64,000 bases of DNA, from positions 1-64,000 of the forward strand of contig SFJO01000006.1 in the NCBI GenBank assembly GCA_004555865.1, in the 5' to 3' direction. The stretch's first letter is position 1. The number at the start of each line of letters is the position of its first letter. The notes under the pieces were generated by a model. It was not told the origin of the DNA, ran no database searches, and was given only the letters and a program-made list of their open reading frames with translations. The translations under genes were made by a program, and so were the position numbers. Origin of the DNA: Oscillospiraceae bacterium (lineage in GTDB: Bacteria; Bacillota; Clostridia; Oscillospirales; Ruminococcaceae). Shown here one piece after another: positions 8,639 through 17,558 of this stretch.

Positions 8639-10270
8639 TCAGTCCTCCACGTGCTCGTGGTCGGTTTTGACCACCATCACACCGTTGATGACCTTCACGC
8701 TGCCCGTAGACGGCCAGTTCGGCATCTTCTGGAATTCCTGCGTCTCGCGAATGGCCCGGTACTCTTCCTGGCTGCACTGCTCAAACTTCAGGCCAAACAG
8801 ATACATAAAATCGTTCCGGTAATGCAGCCAGTCGAACAGCTTCATGCCGCCCATGCCGCTCAGCCCGGTCAGATCGCCCAGGGTGCGGTCCTCGGTTACG
8901 GGCCACTCGTTGTCGCTGAGCCACAGCTTCATATCCGGCGTATATCCCTCGCACTGCTCGATCCGGTCCGCCAGGCGCACCAGGTCGGCATAGGTCTCCT
9001 CGTACTGATACTGCATATTGGTATAGCCCCGGTTGGTCATCACTGCCCAGAGGAACGCCAGCACCACGCAGGCCACCGGCACCACCACCGAGGCGGCCTG
9101 CCGCAGACCCATCCACAGAGATTCTTCCTCCATTACTTCCTGGGTCAGGCACAGCGACAGCACAAACACCAGAACCGCCGCGTAGTGCATCACCAGATGG
9201 AACGACACCTCCGGAGAGATGATCTGCACATAATTCACGCCAACCGGCACCAGGCAGAACAACGCCAGCTGTGCCGGAATGGCCCACCAGCGCTTCCATT
9301 GCCGCCGGGCAGCGGCCAGCACACACCACAGCAGCGCCGCGCAGCCGTACAACAGCCACACCAGTTTTCCTGCCGTGGCCACACCGCCCAGCGCAGGCAG
9401 GTCCGCCGTCAGAAACTTATACCCGTGATAGGCCGCATTGAGCACCATCTGCACCAGGGTCATCAGGCCCTGCGGCGAAAGGCTCAACCCGCTGCCCAGG
9501 TTGTCAATACCCTGGTAGCCGCCCAGTTCCACGCCGGTCAGGCGCATCACCACCTGCAGCATGAGGTAGTACACCGCAAAGCCGCCCGCCGCCGTCGCCG
9601 CCATGCGCACCGCATATAAGAACATCTCCTTCAGCGGCGGCAGCCGGCGCAGCATTTTCAGCACAAGCATAAAGCAGAACAGCATCAGCATCACCGCGCC
9701 GTAAGCCTGATAAATGCCCATGGAAAAGCCCATGCACAGCGCCGCCGGGATGCAGCCCAGCACCTTTTTCGGCCAGCGCTCCATGCACCACACCGCCAAC
9801 GCCGAGAGAAACAGCGCCAGCATATAGCCGTCCATCGTATAAATGTAGGTACAGGTGGAGCCAACCGCCGGGAAGCATACCATCATCAGGGCCGCCGCTC
9901 CCGCCAGCATGGGGCGATGCAGGTCCAGCACGTCCACCGTAAGCACCGCCGTACCCGCCAGCAGCACCACGCTGAGTACCCCGGTCAGCCACGGCAGAAT
10001 GGCGAAGGAGGAAGGCTCACAGGCGTACTGCAAAAACCACCGTCCGGAAGAGATCCAGTTCTGGGTGGCGTAAAAATTGTGCTGCCAGTCATGGTTGGGC
10101 AGCATATTGGTGAACACATACATATGGCAGGCAAAGCCGCCCAGCAACGCCGCCCAAAAGGCCGCCCAGCGATGCGGTGCCCGCAGCCAGCCCCACAAAA
10201 CCCGGCCGGCCTGTTCCAAAAGGAACTTCGGCTGCCCCTTGGCAGCGCTTTGTTTTTGTTCCATGCTCAT
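8639..10270 (-). CDS. GtrII-family membrane glucosyltransferase
   Basis: 543-residue polytopic membrane protein of the Glucos_trans_II (GtrII) family. It has about ten hydrophobic segments and an early periplasm-facing loop with NHDWQHNFYATQNWISSGRWF, the charged/aromatic motif typical of these enzymes near the first transmembrane helix. In phage-type Gtr systems this protein moves glucose from undecaprenyl-phosphate to a surface polysaccharide on the outer face of the membrane. Its ATG overlaps the gtrA stop as ATGA. It is last in a gtrB-gtrA-gtrII operon. The acceptor in this Gram-positive organism is unknown; teichoic acid or a capsule is plausible. Confidence 0.8.
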   Translation of the reverse strand: MSMEQKQSAAKGQPKFLLEQAGRVLWGWLRAPHRWAAFWAALLGGFACHMYVFTNMLPNHDWQHNFYATQNWISSGRWFLQYACEPSSFAILPWLTGVLSVVLLAGTAVLTVDVLDLHRPMLAGAAALMMVCFPAVGSTCTYIYTMDGYMLALFLSALAVWCMERWPKKVLGCIPAALCMGFSMGIYQAYGAVMLMLFCFMLVLKMLRRLPPLKEMFLYAVRMAATAAGGFAVYYLMLQVVMRLTGVELGGYQGIDNLGSGLSLSPQGLMTLVQMVLNAAYHGYKFLTADLPALGGVATAGKLVWLLYGCAALLWCVLAAARRQWKRWWAIPAQLALFCLVPVGVNYVQIISPEVSFHLVMHYAAVLVFVLSLCLTQEVMEEESLWMGLRQAASVVVPVACVVLAFLWAVMTNRGYTNMQYQYEETYADLVRLADRIEQCEGYTPDMKLWLSDNEWPVTEDRTLGDLTGLSGMGGMKLFDWLHYRNDFMYLFGLKFEQCSQEEYRAIRETQEFQKMPNWPSTGSVKVINGVMVVKTDHEHVED

Positions 10271-10698
10271 TTCTTTGCATCGTCCTCCGACTTTTTGAAA
10301 ACGAAAAAGCGCTGCCCGCAGTAATTAAAGGCCACAAACAGGCACATTCCCGCCAGCATAGCGGCATTGTCCTGCACGGTGGTGCCCATGCCGGCCAGTG
10401 CCCAGCGCACCAGCGGCTTTGCCAGGCCGTAGGCGCACAGATAGCAAATGGTGATGTTGAAGACAAAGCGGCCGATGGTCTTGCCGTTGCTGCCCTTGCT
10501 TTGGAAGGTAAAATACTTGTTCAGGAAATAGCTCAGAATGCTGCCGAACACATAGTTGGACGCAGACGACAGCCAGTAGCTCAGGTGGAACACATTGTAA
10601 AATACAAACATGATGGCGGTGCCGAACAGTGTGTTCACCACGCCCACCAGAACAAATTTGAGAAAGGTTTTGTCAAAGAACTTTTTCAGCTTCTCCAC
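10267..10698 (-). CDS. gtrA: GtrA-family flippase-like membrane protein
   Basis: 143-residue, four-helix GtrA-like protein. The family is thought to flip undecaprenyl-phosphate-linked sugars across the membrane. The FLKFVLVGVVNTLFGT N-terminal motif and the NKYFTF motif after the second helix are typical. The start is taken as a GTG (VEKLKKFF) preceded by AGGAGGAG; an ATG 14 codons upstream lies well inside gtrB and has no site. This start overlaps gtrB by 26 bases, and the stop overlaps the gtrII start by 4 bases, so the three genes are translationally coupled. Confidence 0.85.
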   Translation of the reverse strand: MEKLKKFFDKTFLKFVLVGVVNTLFGTAIMFVFYNVFHLSYWLSSASNYVFGSILSYFLNKYFTFQSKGSNGKTIGRFVFNITICYLCAYGLAKPLVRWALAGMGTTVQDNAAMLAGMCLFVAFNYCGQRFFVFKKSEDDAKK

Positions 10699-11674
10699 AA
10701 GGCTCCTCCTGTTTTTCGGCGCCGCACTCCTTCGCCACAATGTAGCGGGGGCGGCCCTTGATCTCTTCGTAAATGCGGGCGATGTAATAGCCGATGATGC
10801 CCAGACTGATCATGATCACGCTGCTGGAGAACAGCAGGATCAGAATCACAGTGGTAAAGCCGCCCAGCGCACGGCCTGTAAATTTTTGAACCAGCGCAAT
10901 GCCCCCCAGAACGCAGGACACCACAAACACCACCACGCCCAGCAGCGTGATAAGCTGCATGGGCAGGGTTGAAAACGAGGTAATGTTGCTCACCGCATAC
11001 TTCACCAGCGCTTTTGTGGACCACTTGGAAACGCCGGCCTCACGCTCCTGCACATCAAAGGGCACCACCGCCGTGCGGAACCCGATCCAGGAGGAAAGGG
11101 CGCGGAAGAAGGCGTTGCTCTCCCGCATATTCAGCAGCACGTTCACTGCCTTGCGATCCAACAGCTTGAAATCCGACGCCTTGGACATATCAAATCCCAC
11201 GGCCGCGCTGATGATGGAATAAAAGCTGCGGGCCGCCCAAGCGTGGGCCGCGCTCTCTTTGCCGCGGCTGCTCTTCTGGCCCTCCACCACTTCGTAGCCC
11301 TGCTGCCACAGGCGGTACATCTCCACGATTTTTTCCGGCGGATGCTGCAAATCGCAGTCCAGCACCACCACGCAGTCGCCCTTTGCCGCGGCAAGGCCCG
11401 CCATAATGGCCGCTTCCTTGCCGAAATTGCGGGAAAAGCACACGCCCCGCACCGCGGGGTTCTCCCTGCTTTCCGCCTCGATCTGCTCCCAGGTGCCGTC
11501 TTTGGAGCCATCGTTTACAAACACGATCTCATAATCGATCTCTGCATCGCGCAGCACCCGCCCAATAACCCGGGCTGCACGGGGAACCATGATTTCTTCA
11601 TTATAAGCCGGAACCACTGCCGACAGCATAGCCTTCACCATCTTTTTCAATGCGCATGGGCTGCACCAAACCAT
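10673..11674 (-). CDS. gtrB: GtrB/DPM1-like undecaprenyl-phosphate glycosyltransferase
   Basis: GT2 enzyme that loads a sugar (glucose in the named family) from a nucleotide donor onto undecaprenyl phosphate on the cytoplasmic face. It has LSAVVPAYNEE at the N-terminus, a DCDLQHPPE metal-binding motif near residue 103, and two C-terminal transmembrane helices around residues 245-300, the GtrB layout. 333 residues from the ATG with GGGGAAG upstream; family alignment would also allow starts 11 or 15 codons later (MVKAM or MLSAV). It is first in the gtrB-gtrA-gtrII operon. Confidence 0.87.
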   Translation of the reverse strand: MVWCSPCALKKMVKAMLSAVVPAYNEEIMVPRAARVIGRVLRDAEIDYEIVFVNDGSKDGTWEQIEAESRENPAVRGVCFSRNFGKEAAIMAGLAAAKGDCVVVLDCDLQHPPEKIVEMYRLWQQGYEVVEGQKSSRGKESAAHAWAARSFYSIISAAVGFDMSKASDFKLLDRKAVNVLLNMRESNAFFRALSSWIGFRTAVVPFDVQEREAGVSKWSTKALVKYAVSNITSFSTLPMQLITLLGVVVFVVSCVLGGIALVQKFTGRALGGFTTVILILLFSSSVIMISLGIIGYYIARIYEEIKGRPRYIVAKECGAEKQEEPCGEAEKVL

Positions 11675-11804
11675 CGAACTTCCCCGAACGGTTCTGCAAA
11701 AATCGGCTGTTTACGGCTTAAAATGCCCTTGTGCCCCTGGTTTTGCAGAATCTGTGCCCGGTTCTTCCCGGCTCCGGTGCCGTCTGTGCGACAAAATCTG
11801 TTTT

Positions 11805-11833
11805 ATTATAGCACATTCCTTCAAAACTTTCAT
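11805..11833 (-). promoter_or_regulatory. candidate extended -10 promoter of the gtr operon
   Basis: TGCTATAAT on the minus strand gives an extended -10 (TATAAT at 11805-11810), with ATGAAA 17 bases upstream as a four-of-six -35. The leader to gtrB would be about 120 bases. Confidence 0.5.
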
Positions 11834-11966
11834 CCGCCCAGTTTTCAAAAACTGGTTTGCTTTTTCGCACAAACCTGCTCAAATATCCTGCGCTTTTTTG
11901 TGCCATTTTTTATTTTATATGGTATTATAAAAGATGTTATAAGAATCGCAATAAGGAGTGACGATC

Positions 11967-12902
11967 ATGTTCCCCGCCCTGTCCATGCCGGTTTTGTATC
12001 TGTTTGCGTCCATCCGGCAGCCTTTTCTGGACACCTTCTTTGCCACCATCACCGAACTGGGCGAAGCCACGGTTTTCATCGCGGTTGCTTTGCTGATGCT
12101 TTGGTGCGTTGACAAATACGCCGGGTACTTTCTTATGAGCACCGGCCTGCTTGGCATCACCCTGAACCAATGGCTGAAGGTGCTGTTCCGTGTGCCGCGC
12201 CCCTGGGTGCTGGACCCGGAGTTTAAAATCGTGGAAAAGGCCCGCGCCGGTGCGGAAGGGTACTCCTTCCCCAGCGGCCACGCCCAGCTTTCGGTGGGCG
12301 CTTATGTCGGCCTTTTGTACTGGAAGCGCTGGCAGCCCGCCGTGCGCGGCTTGCTGATTGCGCTGGCGGTGCTGATTCCCATTTCCCGGATGTATTTGGG
12401 CGTGCACACTCCGGCCGACGTTCTCCTGTCGGTTCTGTTGGCTCTGGCTGCCATTTTTGTGATTGGCCCCATCGTGCGCAAAGCACAGCAGCAGCCGGTG
12501 TTCCTCACCCGCCTGCTGGTGGGCATTCTGGTGTTCTGCGCCGGGTTTGTGGTGTTTACGGCGGTGTTCCCCTTCTCCCCGGAAACCGACAGCGCCGCCC
12601 TGAACAGCGCCATCAAGTACGCCTACCGGATGCTGGGCGGCAGCCTGGCGCTGCTGTTCGGCTGGATGTGGGACAGTGAGCACCTGCACTACGAGACGAA
12701 GGCCGTCTGGTGGGCGCAGATTCTGAAATTTGTGCTGGGGCTGGCGCTCACGCTGGCCATCCTGAAGCTGCCGGTCAAGCACTTCGTGCTGGGCGGGCTG
12801 CCCATCGGTCACTTCTTTGAATACTTCCTGGCGATGGGCTTCGCCAGCATTGTCTGGCCCATGACCTTCGGCTTTTTCTCCCGGCTGGGCGGCCGGAAAT
12901 AA
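11967..12902 (+). CDS. PAP2-superfamily membrane phosphatase
   Basis: 311-residue polytopic PAP2 phosphatase. The three active-site motifs are present: KVLFRVPRP, FPSGH (catalytic His) and SRMYLGVHTPADV. Such enzymes remove phosphate from membrane lipid pyrophosphates, often undecaprenyl pyrophosphate, regenerating the carrier used for peptidoglycan and surface glycans. The C-terminal 110 residues add three or four more hydrophobic helices beyond the catalytic core. The ATG at 11967 has AAGGAG eight bases upstream; a GTG three codons earlier overlaps that site and is unlikely. It diverges from the gtr operon and has its own terminator. Confidence 0.87.
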   Translation: MFPALSMPVLYLFASIRQPFLDTFFATITELGEATVFIAVALLMLWCVDKYAGYFLMSTGLLGITLNQWLKVLFRVPRPWVLDPEFKIVEKARAGAEGYSFPSGHAQLSVGAYVGLLYWKRWQPAVRGLLIALAVLIPISRMYLGVHTPADVLLSVLLALAAIFVIGPIVRKAQQQPVFLTRLLVGILVFCAGFVVFTAVFPFSPETDSAALNSAIKYAYRMLGGSLALLFGWMWDSEHLHYETKAVWWAQILKFVLGLALTLAILKLPVKHFVLGGLPIGHFFEYFLAMGFASIVWPMTFGFFSRLGGRK

Positions 12903-12920
12903 CCCGCCGGGCTTTTATGC

Positions 12921-12961
12921 AAAAACAGCAGCAGACCAAAAACGGTCCGCTGCTGTTTTTT
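12921..12961 (+). terminator. terminator of the PAP2 gene
   Basis: AAAAACAGCAGC pairs with GCTGCTGTTTTT around an ACCAAAAACGGT centre and ends in a T-run. It lies just past the PAP2 stop. Confidence 0.85.
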
Positions 12962-13077
12962 ACTGTGTCCGGCATTCAGCCCGTGTTTCCCTGCGGGCGC
13001 GAACGACGCCATTCGCTTAGGGCAATGCCGCATCATTCTAAGTGCCGATGCAGCGAGCAAGAAGTGCACGCTGCTAA

Positions 13078-13122
13078 GCAAAAAGCACAGACAATACTAT
13101 TTTTGCAGCACAGATTGTGCTT
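13078..13122 (-). terminator. possible terminator of the DUF2089 operon
   Basis: AAGCACA (minus strand, 13116-13122) pairs with TGTGCTT (13083-13089) and is followed by TTTGC. The stem is short and the loop long. The surrounding 12963-13154 DNA shows nothing else that I recognise. Confidence 0.35.
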
Positions 13123-13154
13123 AGTCCGTCAGGCGGGAATTGCGCGGTGTTGCC

Positions 13155-13478
13155 TTAGTTCAGATCCTGAATGTTCATCTTTTCCAGCTGCTTTTTGCGG
13201 CGCTGCCTGGTACGGCAGGCAAAATAAATGGCCAGCAGCACCGCCGTTGGGATGTTGCTCAGCAGCCACATCAGCAGCACCTGCAGCACAAAGTCGGCTG
13301 TGGGGCCGCCTGCCGAACCCACCATGCCAATCGGGGTCAAAACGCTTCTCAGAAACGTAATGAGCGGCAGAACCAGCCCAGGCCAGCGGCTCTCCATGCG
13401 GGCCAGCGCCGCCTGCAAGGCGAGCATGCCCACGCAAAATGCGATTACAAACGCAAAAATGATCGTGGTCGTTTTCAT
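13155..13478 (-). CDS. small membrane protein downstream of DUF2089 regulator
   Basis: 107-residue protein not recognised at family level. It has two or three hydrophobic segments (about residues 4-26, 37-50 and 60-85) and a basic C-terminal tail (RTRQRRKKQLEK). The start MKTTT follows AGGGAGG by 11 bases. Only 4 bases separate it from the upstream DUF2089 gene, so the two are an operon. DUF2089 regulators often sit beside small membrane proteins; a membrane-stress role would be a guess. Confidence 0.65.
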   Translation of the reverse strand: MKTTTIIFAFVIAFCVGMLALQAALARMESRWPGLVLPLITFLRSVLTPIGMVGSAGGPTADFVLQVLLMWLLSNIPTAVLLAIYFACRTRQRRKKQLEKMNIQDLN

Positions 13479-13482
13479 TGCA

Positions 13483-13782
13483 TCATGTACCTCCCTTTGC
13501 TTTTTTATATTCCGCAATTAAAAGCTTCGCGGTTTCAAAATCCAGCTTGTCGTTGAGGGCAAGCTGCTTGATCAGCGCGATGTACGGTTCTTTTTCCGTG
13601 TCCTCGCTGAGCTTGATTTTTTGAATCAACCGGTCCAGCCGCAGCCGAACGGTGGGATAGGTCACCCCGTACTGCCGCGCCATCTCTTTCAGCGAACCGG
13701 AGGCCAGCAGAAATTTTTTGACGAATGTAACGTCCTCGTCCTCCAGGTCTGCCATCCATTCCGGAATTACTTGAAGGGCCAT
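13483..13782 (-). CDS. DUF2089-family transcriptional regulator
   Basis: 99-residue predicted DNA-binding protein. The helix-turn-helix segment SGSLKEMARQYGVTYPTVRLRLD lies in the middle, with acidic residues before it and a helical C-terminus (LNDKLDFETAKLLI), the layout of DUF2089 proteins. The ATG has AAAGGAG eight bases upstream. It is first in a two-gene operon. A 17-base palindrome directly upstream of its -10 element suggests autoregulation. Confidence 0.75.
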   Translation of the reverse strand: MALQVIPEWMADLEDEDVTFVKKFLLASGSLKEMARQYGVTYPTVRLRLDRLIQKIKLSEDTEKEPYIALIKQLALNDKLDFETAKLLIAEYKKAKGGT

Positions 13783-13807
13783 GCGCCTCACTCCTTTCAT
13801 ATTGTTT

Positions 13808-13835
13808 ATTATATCTTTAATTTTATTAAAGTTAA
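13808..13835 (-). promoter_or_regulatory. promoter of DUF2089 gene with overlapping palindrome
   Basis: TATAAT at 13808-13813 with TTAACT 16 bases upstream on the minus strand. The palindrome CTTTAAT-N3-ATTAAAG (13815-13831) fills the spacer between the two elements, so a bound regulator would occlude the promoter. Confidence 0.5.
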
Positions 13836-13877
13836 TATGAAGCTTCAACCTTTCAAAAAATGAATCATTCAAAAGCG

Positions 13878-13910
13878 AAGGGAAGCGTTCCGTTCCGGAA
13901 CGCTTCCCTT
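13878..13910 (-). terminator. terminator-like hairpin after the SEDS gene
   Basis: A perfect 15-base-pair stem with a 3-base loop (13878-13892 with 13896-13910), about 30 bases past the SEDS stop. The T-run on the minus strand is weak (CGCTTTTG). Confidence 0.6.
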
Positions 13911-13937
13911 TCTGTTGTTTCATTCTTGTTGTCCTTG

Positions 13938-15098
13938 CTAATAGTGCGTCTGGCTTCCCTGCCTGGAAACCGAGAGCACGATGCCCATCTCGCCCAGCAG
14001 CATCATCAGGCTGGTGCCGCCGGAAGAGAAAAACGGCAGGCTGATGCCGGTGTTCGGAATGGTGTTGGTGACCACCGCAATGTTCAGCACCGCCTGCAGG
14101 CACACCTGTACCACAAACCCCACCGCCAGCAGCGCCCCGAATTTATCCGGTGCCCGCACCGCAATAACCAACCCGCGCCACAGCAGCAGAAAGAACAGCA
14201 ACAGCACCAGGGCTGCCCCCACAAAGCCCAGCTCTTCGCACAGGATGGAAAAGATAAAATCGTTCTGCGGCTCCGGTACGTACAAATGCTTCTGCCGGCT
14301 GTTGCCCAAGCCCAGGCCCGTGGCCCCGCCGGACCCGATGGCATACAGGCTTTGAATGGTCTGGTGGCCGTCCCCCAGCGGGTCGGCAAAGGGGTCCAGC
14401 CAGCTGGAAAGCCGGTCCGCCGCATAGGGCACCAGATCCGGCAGCAGCACCAGCGCCAGTGACAGTGCCGTAAGCGCACCGGCCCCCGCCAGCCCAAACC
14501 AGCGAAGCCCTGTGCCTCCCACAAACATCAGCACTGCCCCAATGGCCAGAATCAGCAACGTGCCGGAAAGATGCGGTTCCAGCAGCATCAGCACCGCCAC
14601 CACCCCCAGAATGGCCGCAAACGGCAGCACCCCCACCCGGAACTGGTCCATACGGCTTTGGTTCAGCGCAATGATGTGGCTGAACACCAGCACCACCGAA
14701 AACTTGGCGATCTCGCTGGGCTGTAGAGTTCCCAGCCCCGGAAGTACGATCCAACGTTTGCAGCCGTTGTATTCCGGCATGAACAGCACCACCGCCAGCA
14801 GCACCAGCGAAAGCCCCAGCAAGGGCCAGGCCAGCCGGTGATAAATGTGGTAATCCACCCGGCTGGCCGCCCACAGCGCCGCCAGCCCCACAGCGGCAAA
14901 CAGCAGCTGCGGGCGCAGATATGCATAGGCATCGCCCCGCCGGTACAGGCCCACCGCCCAGCTGGCGCTGCCCAGCATGATCAGGCCGAAGGCCACCAGG
15001 GTAAGAATCAGCAACAGAAACGGCAGGTCCATCGGGGGCTGGCTGGCCAGCTTTTGAGAAAGAGCCGAACGCACTGTTCTCAGGCTTTTCCGCGCCAT
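13938..15098 (-). CDS. SEDS-family peptidoglycan glycosyltransferase (FtsW/SpoVE/RodA-like)
   Basis: 386-residue SEDS protein with about ten transmembrane helices. It shows the family features NGCKRWI, QPSEIAKF, EPHLSGTLLI, the GLGNSRQKHLYVPEPQNDFIF loop, and PNTGISLPFFSSGG near the C-terminus. SEDS proteins polymerise lipid II into glycan strands with a class B PBP, and the gene directly upstream encodes such a PBP. The MARKS start follows GGGAGGGGG. This is a second SEDS protein besides the ftsW in the division cluster. SpoVE-like or RodA-like roles are both possible. Confidence 0.9.
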   Translation of the reverse strand: MARKSLRTVRSALSQKLASQPPMDLPFLLLILTLVAFGLIMLGSASWAVGLYRRGDAYAYLRPQLLFAAVGLAALWAASRVDYHIYHRLAWPLLGLSLVLLAVVLFMPEYNGCKRWIVLPGLGTLQPSEIAKFSVVLVFSHIIALNQSRMDQFRVGVLPFAAILGVVAVLMLLEPHLSGTLLILAIGAVLMFVGGTGLRWFGLAGAGALTALSLALVLLPDLVPYAADRLSSWLDPFADPLGDGHQTIQSLYAIGSGGATGLGLGNSRQKHLYVPEPQNDFIFSILCEELGFVGAALVLLLFFLLLWRGLVIAVRAPDKFGALLAVGFVVQVCLQAVLNIAVVTNTIPNTGISLPFFSSGGTSLMMLLGEMGIVLSVSRQGSQTHY

Positions 15099-15226
15099 AA
15101 AACGCCCCCTCCCCACAGCCGCAATGCCCGGCTGCTCTTTCAGCTTTGGCTGCCTGCCGCCGGGTTAAACCGCGTTGGCGCAATTCCCAATCGGATTCAC
15201 CGCACATTATGCCTGTTGCCGCCGCT

Positions 15227-17467
15227 TTAGTCCTCCGGCAGCGACCAGTCGTAAAAAGCCGCCTCCACCGTGCCGCCCGCCGGAAGAGTCGTTCCCGCCG
15301 GGGCGCTCTGGCGCACGGCCACTGTGCCCGCCTGCAGCGGTACGCCTGCCCGCTTCAGGTTCAGCCCGGCAGCCGCCAGCGTAGCTTCGGCCTGCTGGGC
15401 CGTCTGCCCCAGCACCGAGGGCACTGTTATCTGCACGGCGTTCACGCCCTCCTCCGTGTACAGCACCACGGTGCTGCCCCGCGCCAGCGTCTGGCCGCTC
15501 TGCGGGGTCTGCTCCCACACCCGTTCCCCGTCCCCCAGAATTTTCGCACCGAAACCGTGCTCCTCCAGCCGGGCTTTTGCCGCAGCCGGAGGCTGACCGG
15601 TCACATCCGGGAGCACCGCTTCCAGCGTTTTCGTTTCCTGCTCGGTGTACTGCCGCGGCACGCCCAGATAGTCCAGCGTATCCGCCAGCACCGAAGCCAC
15701 CACCGGCGCACTGAGCGTACCGCCCGCGGTGCTGAAGGTATGGGGTTCATCTAGGCAGACCAGCACCACCACGCGGGGGTCGTTGATGGGGGCCACCCCC
15801 ACAAAGCTGGCAATGCGGGCGTGTTCGTCCGCCGAATCCAGCTTCTGGCTGGTGCCGGACTTTCCGCCCACCCGGAAGCCTGCCACATAGGCATTTTTGC
15901 CGCCGCCCTGGAGCACCACCTGTTCCATCATGGTGCGCATCGCGGCGCTGGTTTTCTCGGAGATCACCTGCCGCACCACAGTGGGCGTTGTTTCATGCAC
16001 AAGCCGCCCTTCTGCGTCCGTGATTCGCTCCACCAGATAAGGCTGCATCCGCTTGCCGCCGTTCACCACGGCCGCCACCGCCGTTGCCATCTGGATGGGG
16101 GTGATTTTGCTGGACTGTCCGAAAGAACAGCTGGCCAGTTCCACCGGGCCCATACGGTCGGCGGTGTAATACTCGCTCTTTTTGGGTTCTGCCGGCAGGT
16201 CAATGCCGGTGGCCCCCCGCAAGCCGAAGGCCTCGAAGTAATCGCAAAATGCCTGTTTGCCCAGCCGCGCCCCCACCTGAATAAACGCCTGGTTGCAGGA
16301 GTTCATCAGAGCGTGCGTCAGGTCCTGGCTTCCGTGATGACGATGATTGGCGCAGTGGAACCTGGTTCCCGCCACGTTGATTGACTCGCCGCAGTAAAAG
16401 CCGCTGCTCACCTGCACCGCGCCTGCGTCCAGTGCCGCCGATGCGGTAATCAACTTGAACACGCTGCCCGGCTCATACAGGTCGCTCACCGCCTTGTTTC
16501 TCCATTGGGTCTGCTGGGCCAGCTGCAGCGCCTTGCTGCGGGCTTCGCCCTCCAGCTGCTCCACCTCGTTCCGGGCGGTTTCGTCCGTCAGGGCCCGCGG
16601 ATGGTTCGGGTCGTAATCCGGCTTGGTACTCATGGCCAAAACCGCCCCCGTGTTCACATCCATCACAATGCCAACGCCCCGGGCCGCCACATTGTATTCC
16701 TGCACGGCGTAGCTCAGGTAATTCTCCAGATAGTGCTGGATGTTTGCATCAATGGTCAGGGTCAGGGTGTTCCCCGGCACGGGCGGCACGTAGGTGTCAT
16801 ACTGAACCGGCGTCGTGTACCCCCAGGCATTTTTCAGGGTGAGCACCTGCCCACTGCGGCCGGTCAGCGCCTTATTGTATTTCAGCTCCAGCCCCGCCAT
16901 GCCCTCATTGTCCACATTGGTAAACCCGAGAATACTCCCGGCGAAGTTTCCCATGGGGTACACCCGTTGGGTATCCTCGTTCAGATAGATCCCCTTCCAA
17001 CCGTTGGCGGTACAGGCATCCCGCACCTGGTCCGCCAGCGCTTTGTCCACCCGGCGGCGCAGCAGGGCATCGTTGGAGGTTCGCTGGCTCAGCTTTTCCC
17101 GCACTGTTTCCTCGTCCAGGTCCAGAATTTCCGCCAGTGTTCGACTGGCCGCATCCACGTCCTCCGCTTCCATTTCCCGCGGGGCGGCGCGCACCGTCCA
17201 GCAGGTGGCTGAGGTTGCCAGCGTCTGGCCGCTGCGGTCCAGAATCTCCCCCCGCGGGGCGGGAATGCGGGTGCTCCGCAGCTGTTGATTTTCCGCCCGC
17301 TGCGCATATAAATCATGCTGCACCACCTGCAGCCAATACAGCCGCCCCGCCAACACCCCAAAGCACAGCAGCGCCATGGCGGCCCCCAGCAGCCGGGTGC
17401 GCAGGCGCATTCCCTGATTCTGGGCCGCCTGCTCTTCCCGCCGTGCCGATGCCTTCCGCTGTTTCAT
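15227..17467 (-). CDS. class B penicillin-binding protein with PASTA domains
   Basis: 746-residue peptidoglycan transpeptidase anchored by one N-terminal helix (residues 24-46). The active-site motifs are SVFK (S335-K338), SCN (390-392) and KSGT (536-539). A PBP dimerisation region precedes them, and two PASTA-like repeats occupy about residues 610-740. This layout matches SpoVD/PBP2x-type enzymes. It precedes a SEDS gene by about 130 bases, forming a PBP-SEDS pair outside the division cluster. Start: ATG with AAAGGGGG upstream. Confidence 0.93.
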   Translation of the reverse strand: MKQRKASARREEQAAQNQGMRLRTRLLGAAMALLCFGVLAGRLYWLQVVQHDLYAQRAENQQLRSTRIPAPRGEILDRSGQTLATSATCWTVRAAPREMEAEDVDAASRTLAEILDLDEETVREKLSQRTSNDALLRRRVDKALADQVRDACTANGWKGIYLNEDTQRVYPMGNFAGSILGFTNVDNEGMAGLELKYNKALTGRSGQVLTLKNAWGYTTPVQYDTYVPPVPGNTLTLTIDANIQHYLENYLSYAVQEYNVAARGVGIVMDVNTGAVLAMSTKPDYDPNHPRALTDETARNEVEQLEGEARSKALQLAQQTQWRNKAVSDLYEPGSVFKLITASAALDAGAVQVSSGFYCGESINVAGTRFHCANHRHHGSQDLTHALMNSCNQAFIQVGARLGKQAFCDYFEAFGLRGATGIDLPAEPKKSEYYTADRMGPVELASCSFGQSSKITPIQMATAVAAVVNGGKRMQPYLVERITDAEGRLVHETTPTVVRQVISEKTSAAMRTMMEQVVLQGGGKNAYVAGFRVGGKSGTSQKLDSADEHARIASFVGVAPINDPRVVVLVCLDEPHTFSTAGGTLSAPVVASVLADTLDYLGVPRQYTEQETKTLEAVLPDVTGQPPAAAKARLEEHGFGAKILGDGERVWEQTPQSGQTLARGSTVVLYTEEGVNAVQITVPSVLGQTAQQAEATLAAAGLNLKRAGVPLQAGTVAVRQSAPAGTTLPAGGTVEAAFYDWSLPED

Positions 17468-17558
17468 TGCGCGCCCCCTTTAAAAGGGCCCGGCGGCCCC
17501 GTCTGCTTTATGTGTATGACAAGGGAAAACCGTTTCATGCGTCCAACGCAGCCATTGG

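Noticed and set aside
8265..8822. Plus-strand frame of 185 codons in the AT-rich gap
   Set aside because: The first part is low-complexity Phe/Leu-rich translation of AT-rich DNA and the end overlaps the GtrII gene; no ribosome binding site.
12809..13081. Minus-strand frame of 90 codons after the PAP2 gene
   Set aside because: It overlaps the PAP2 gene and its terminator and has no start signal or motif.
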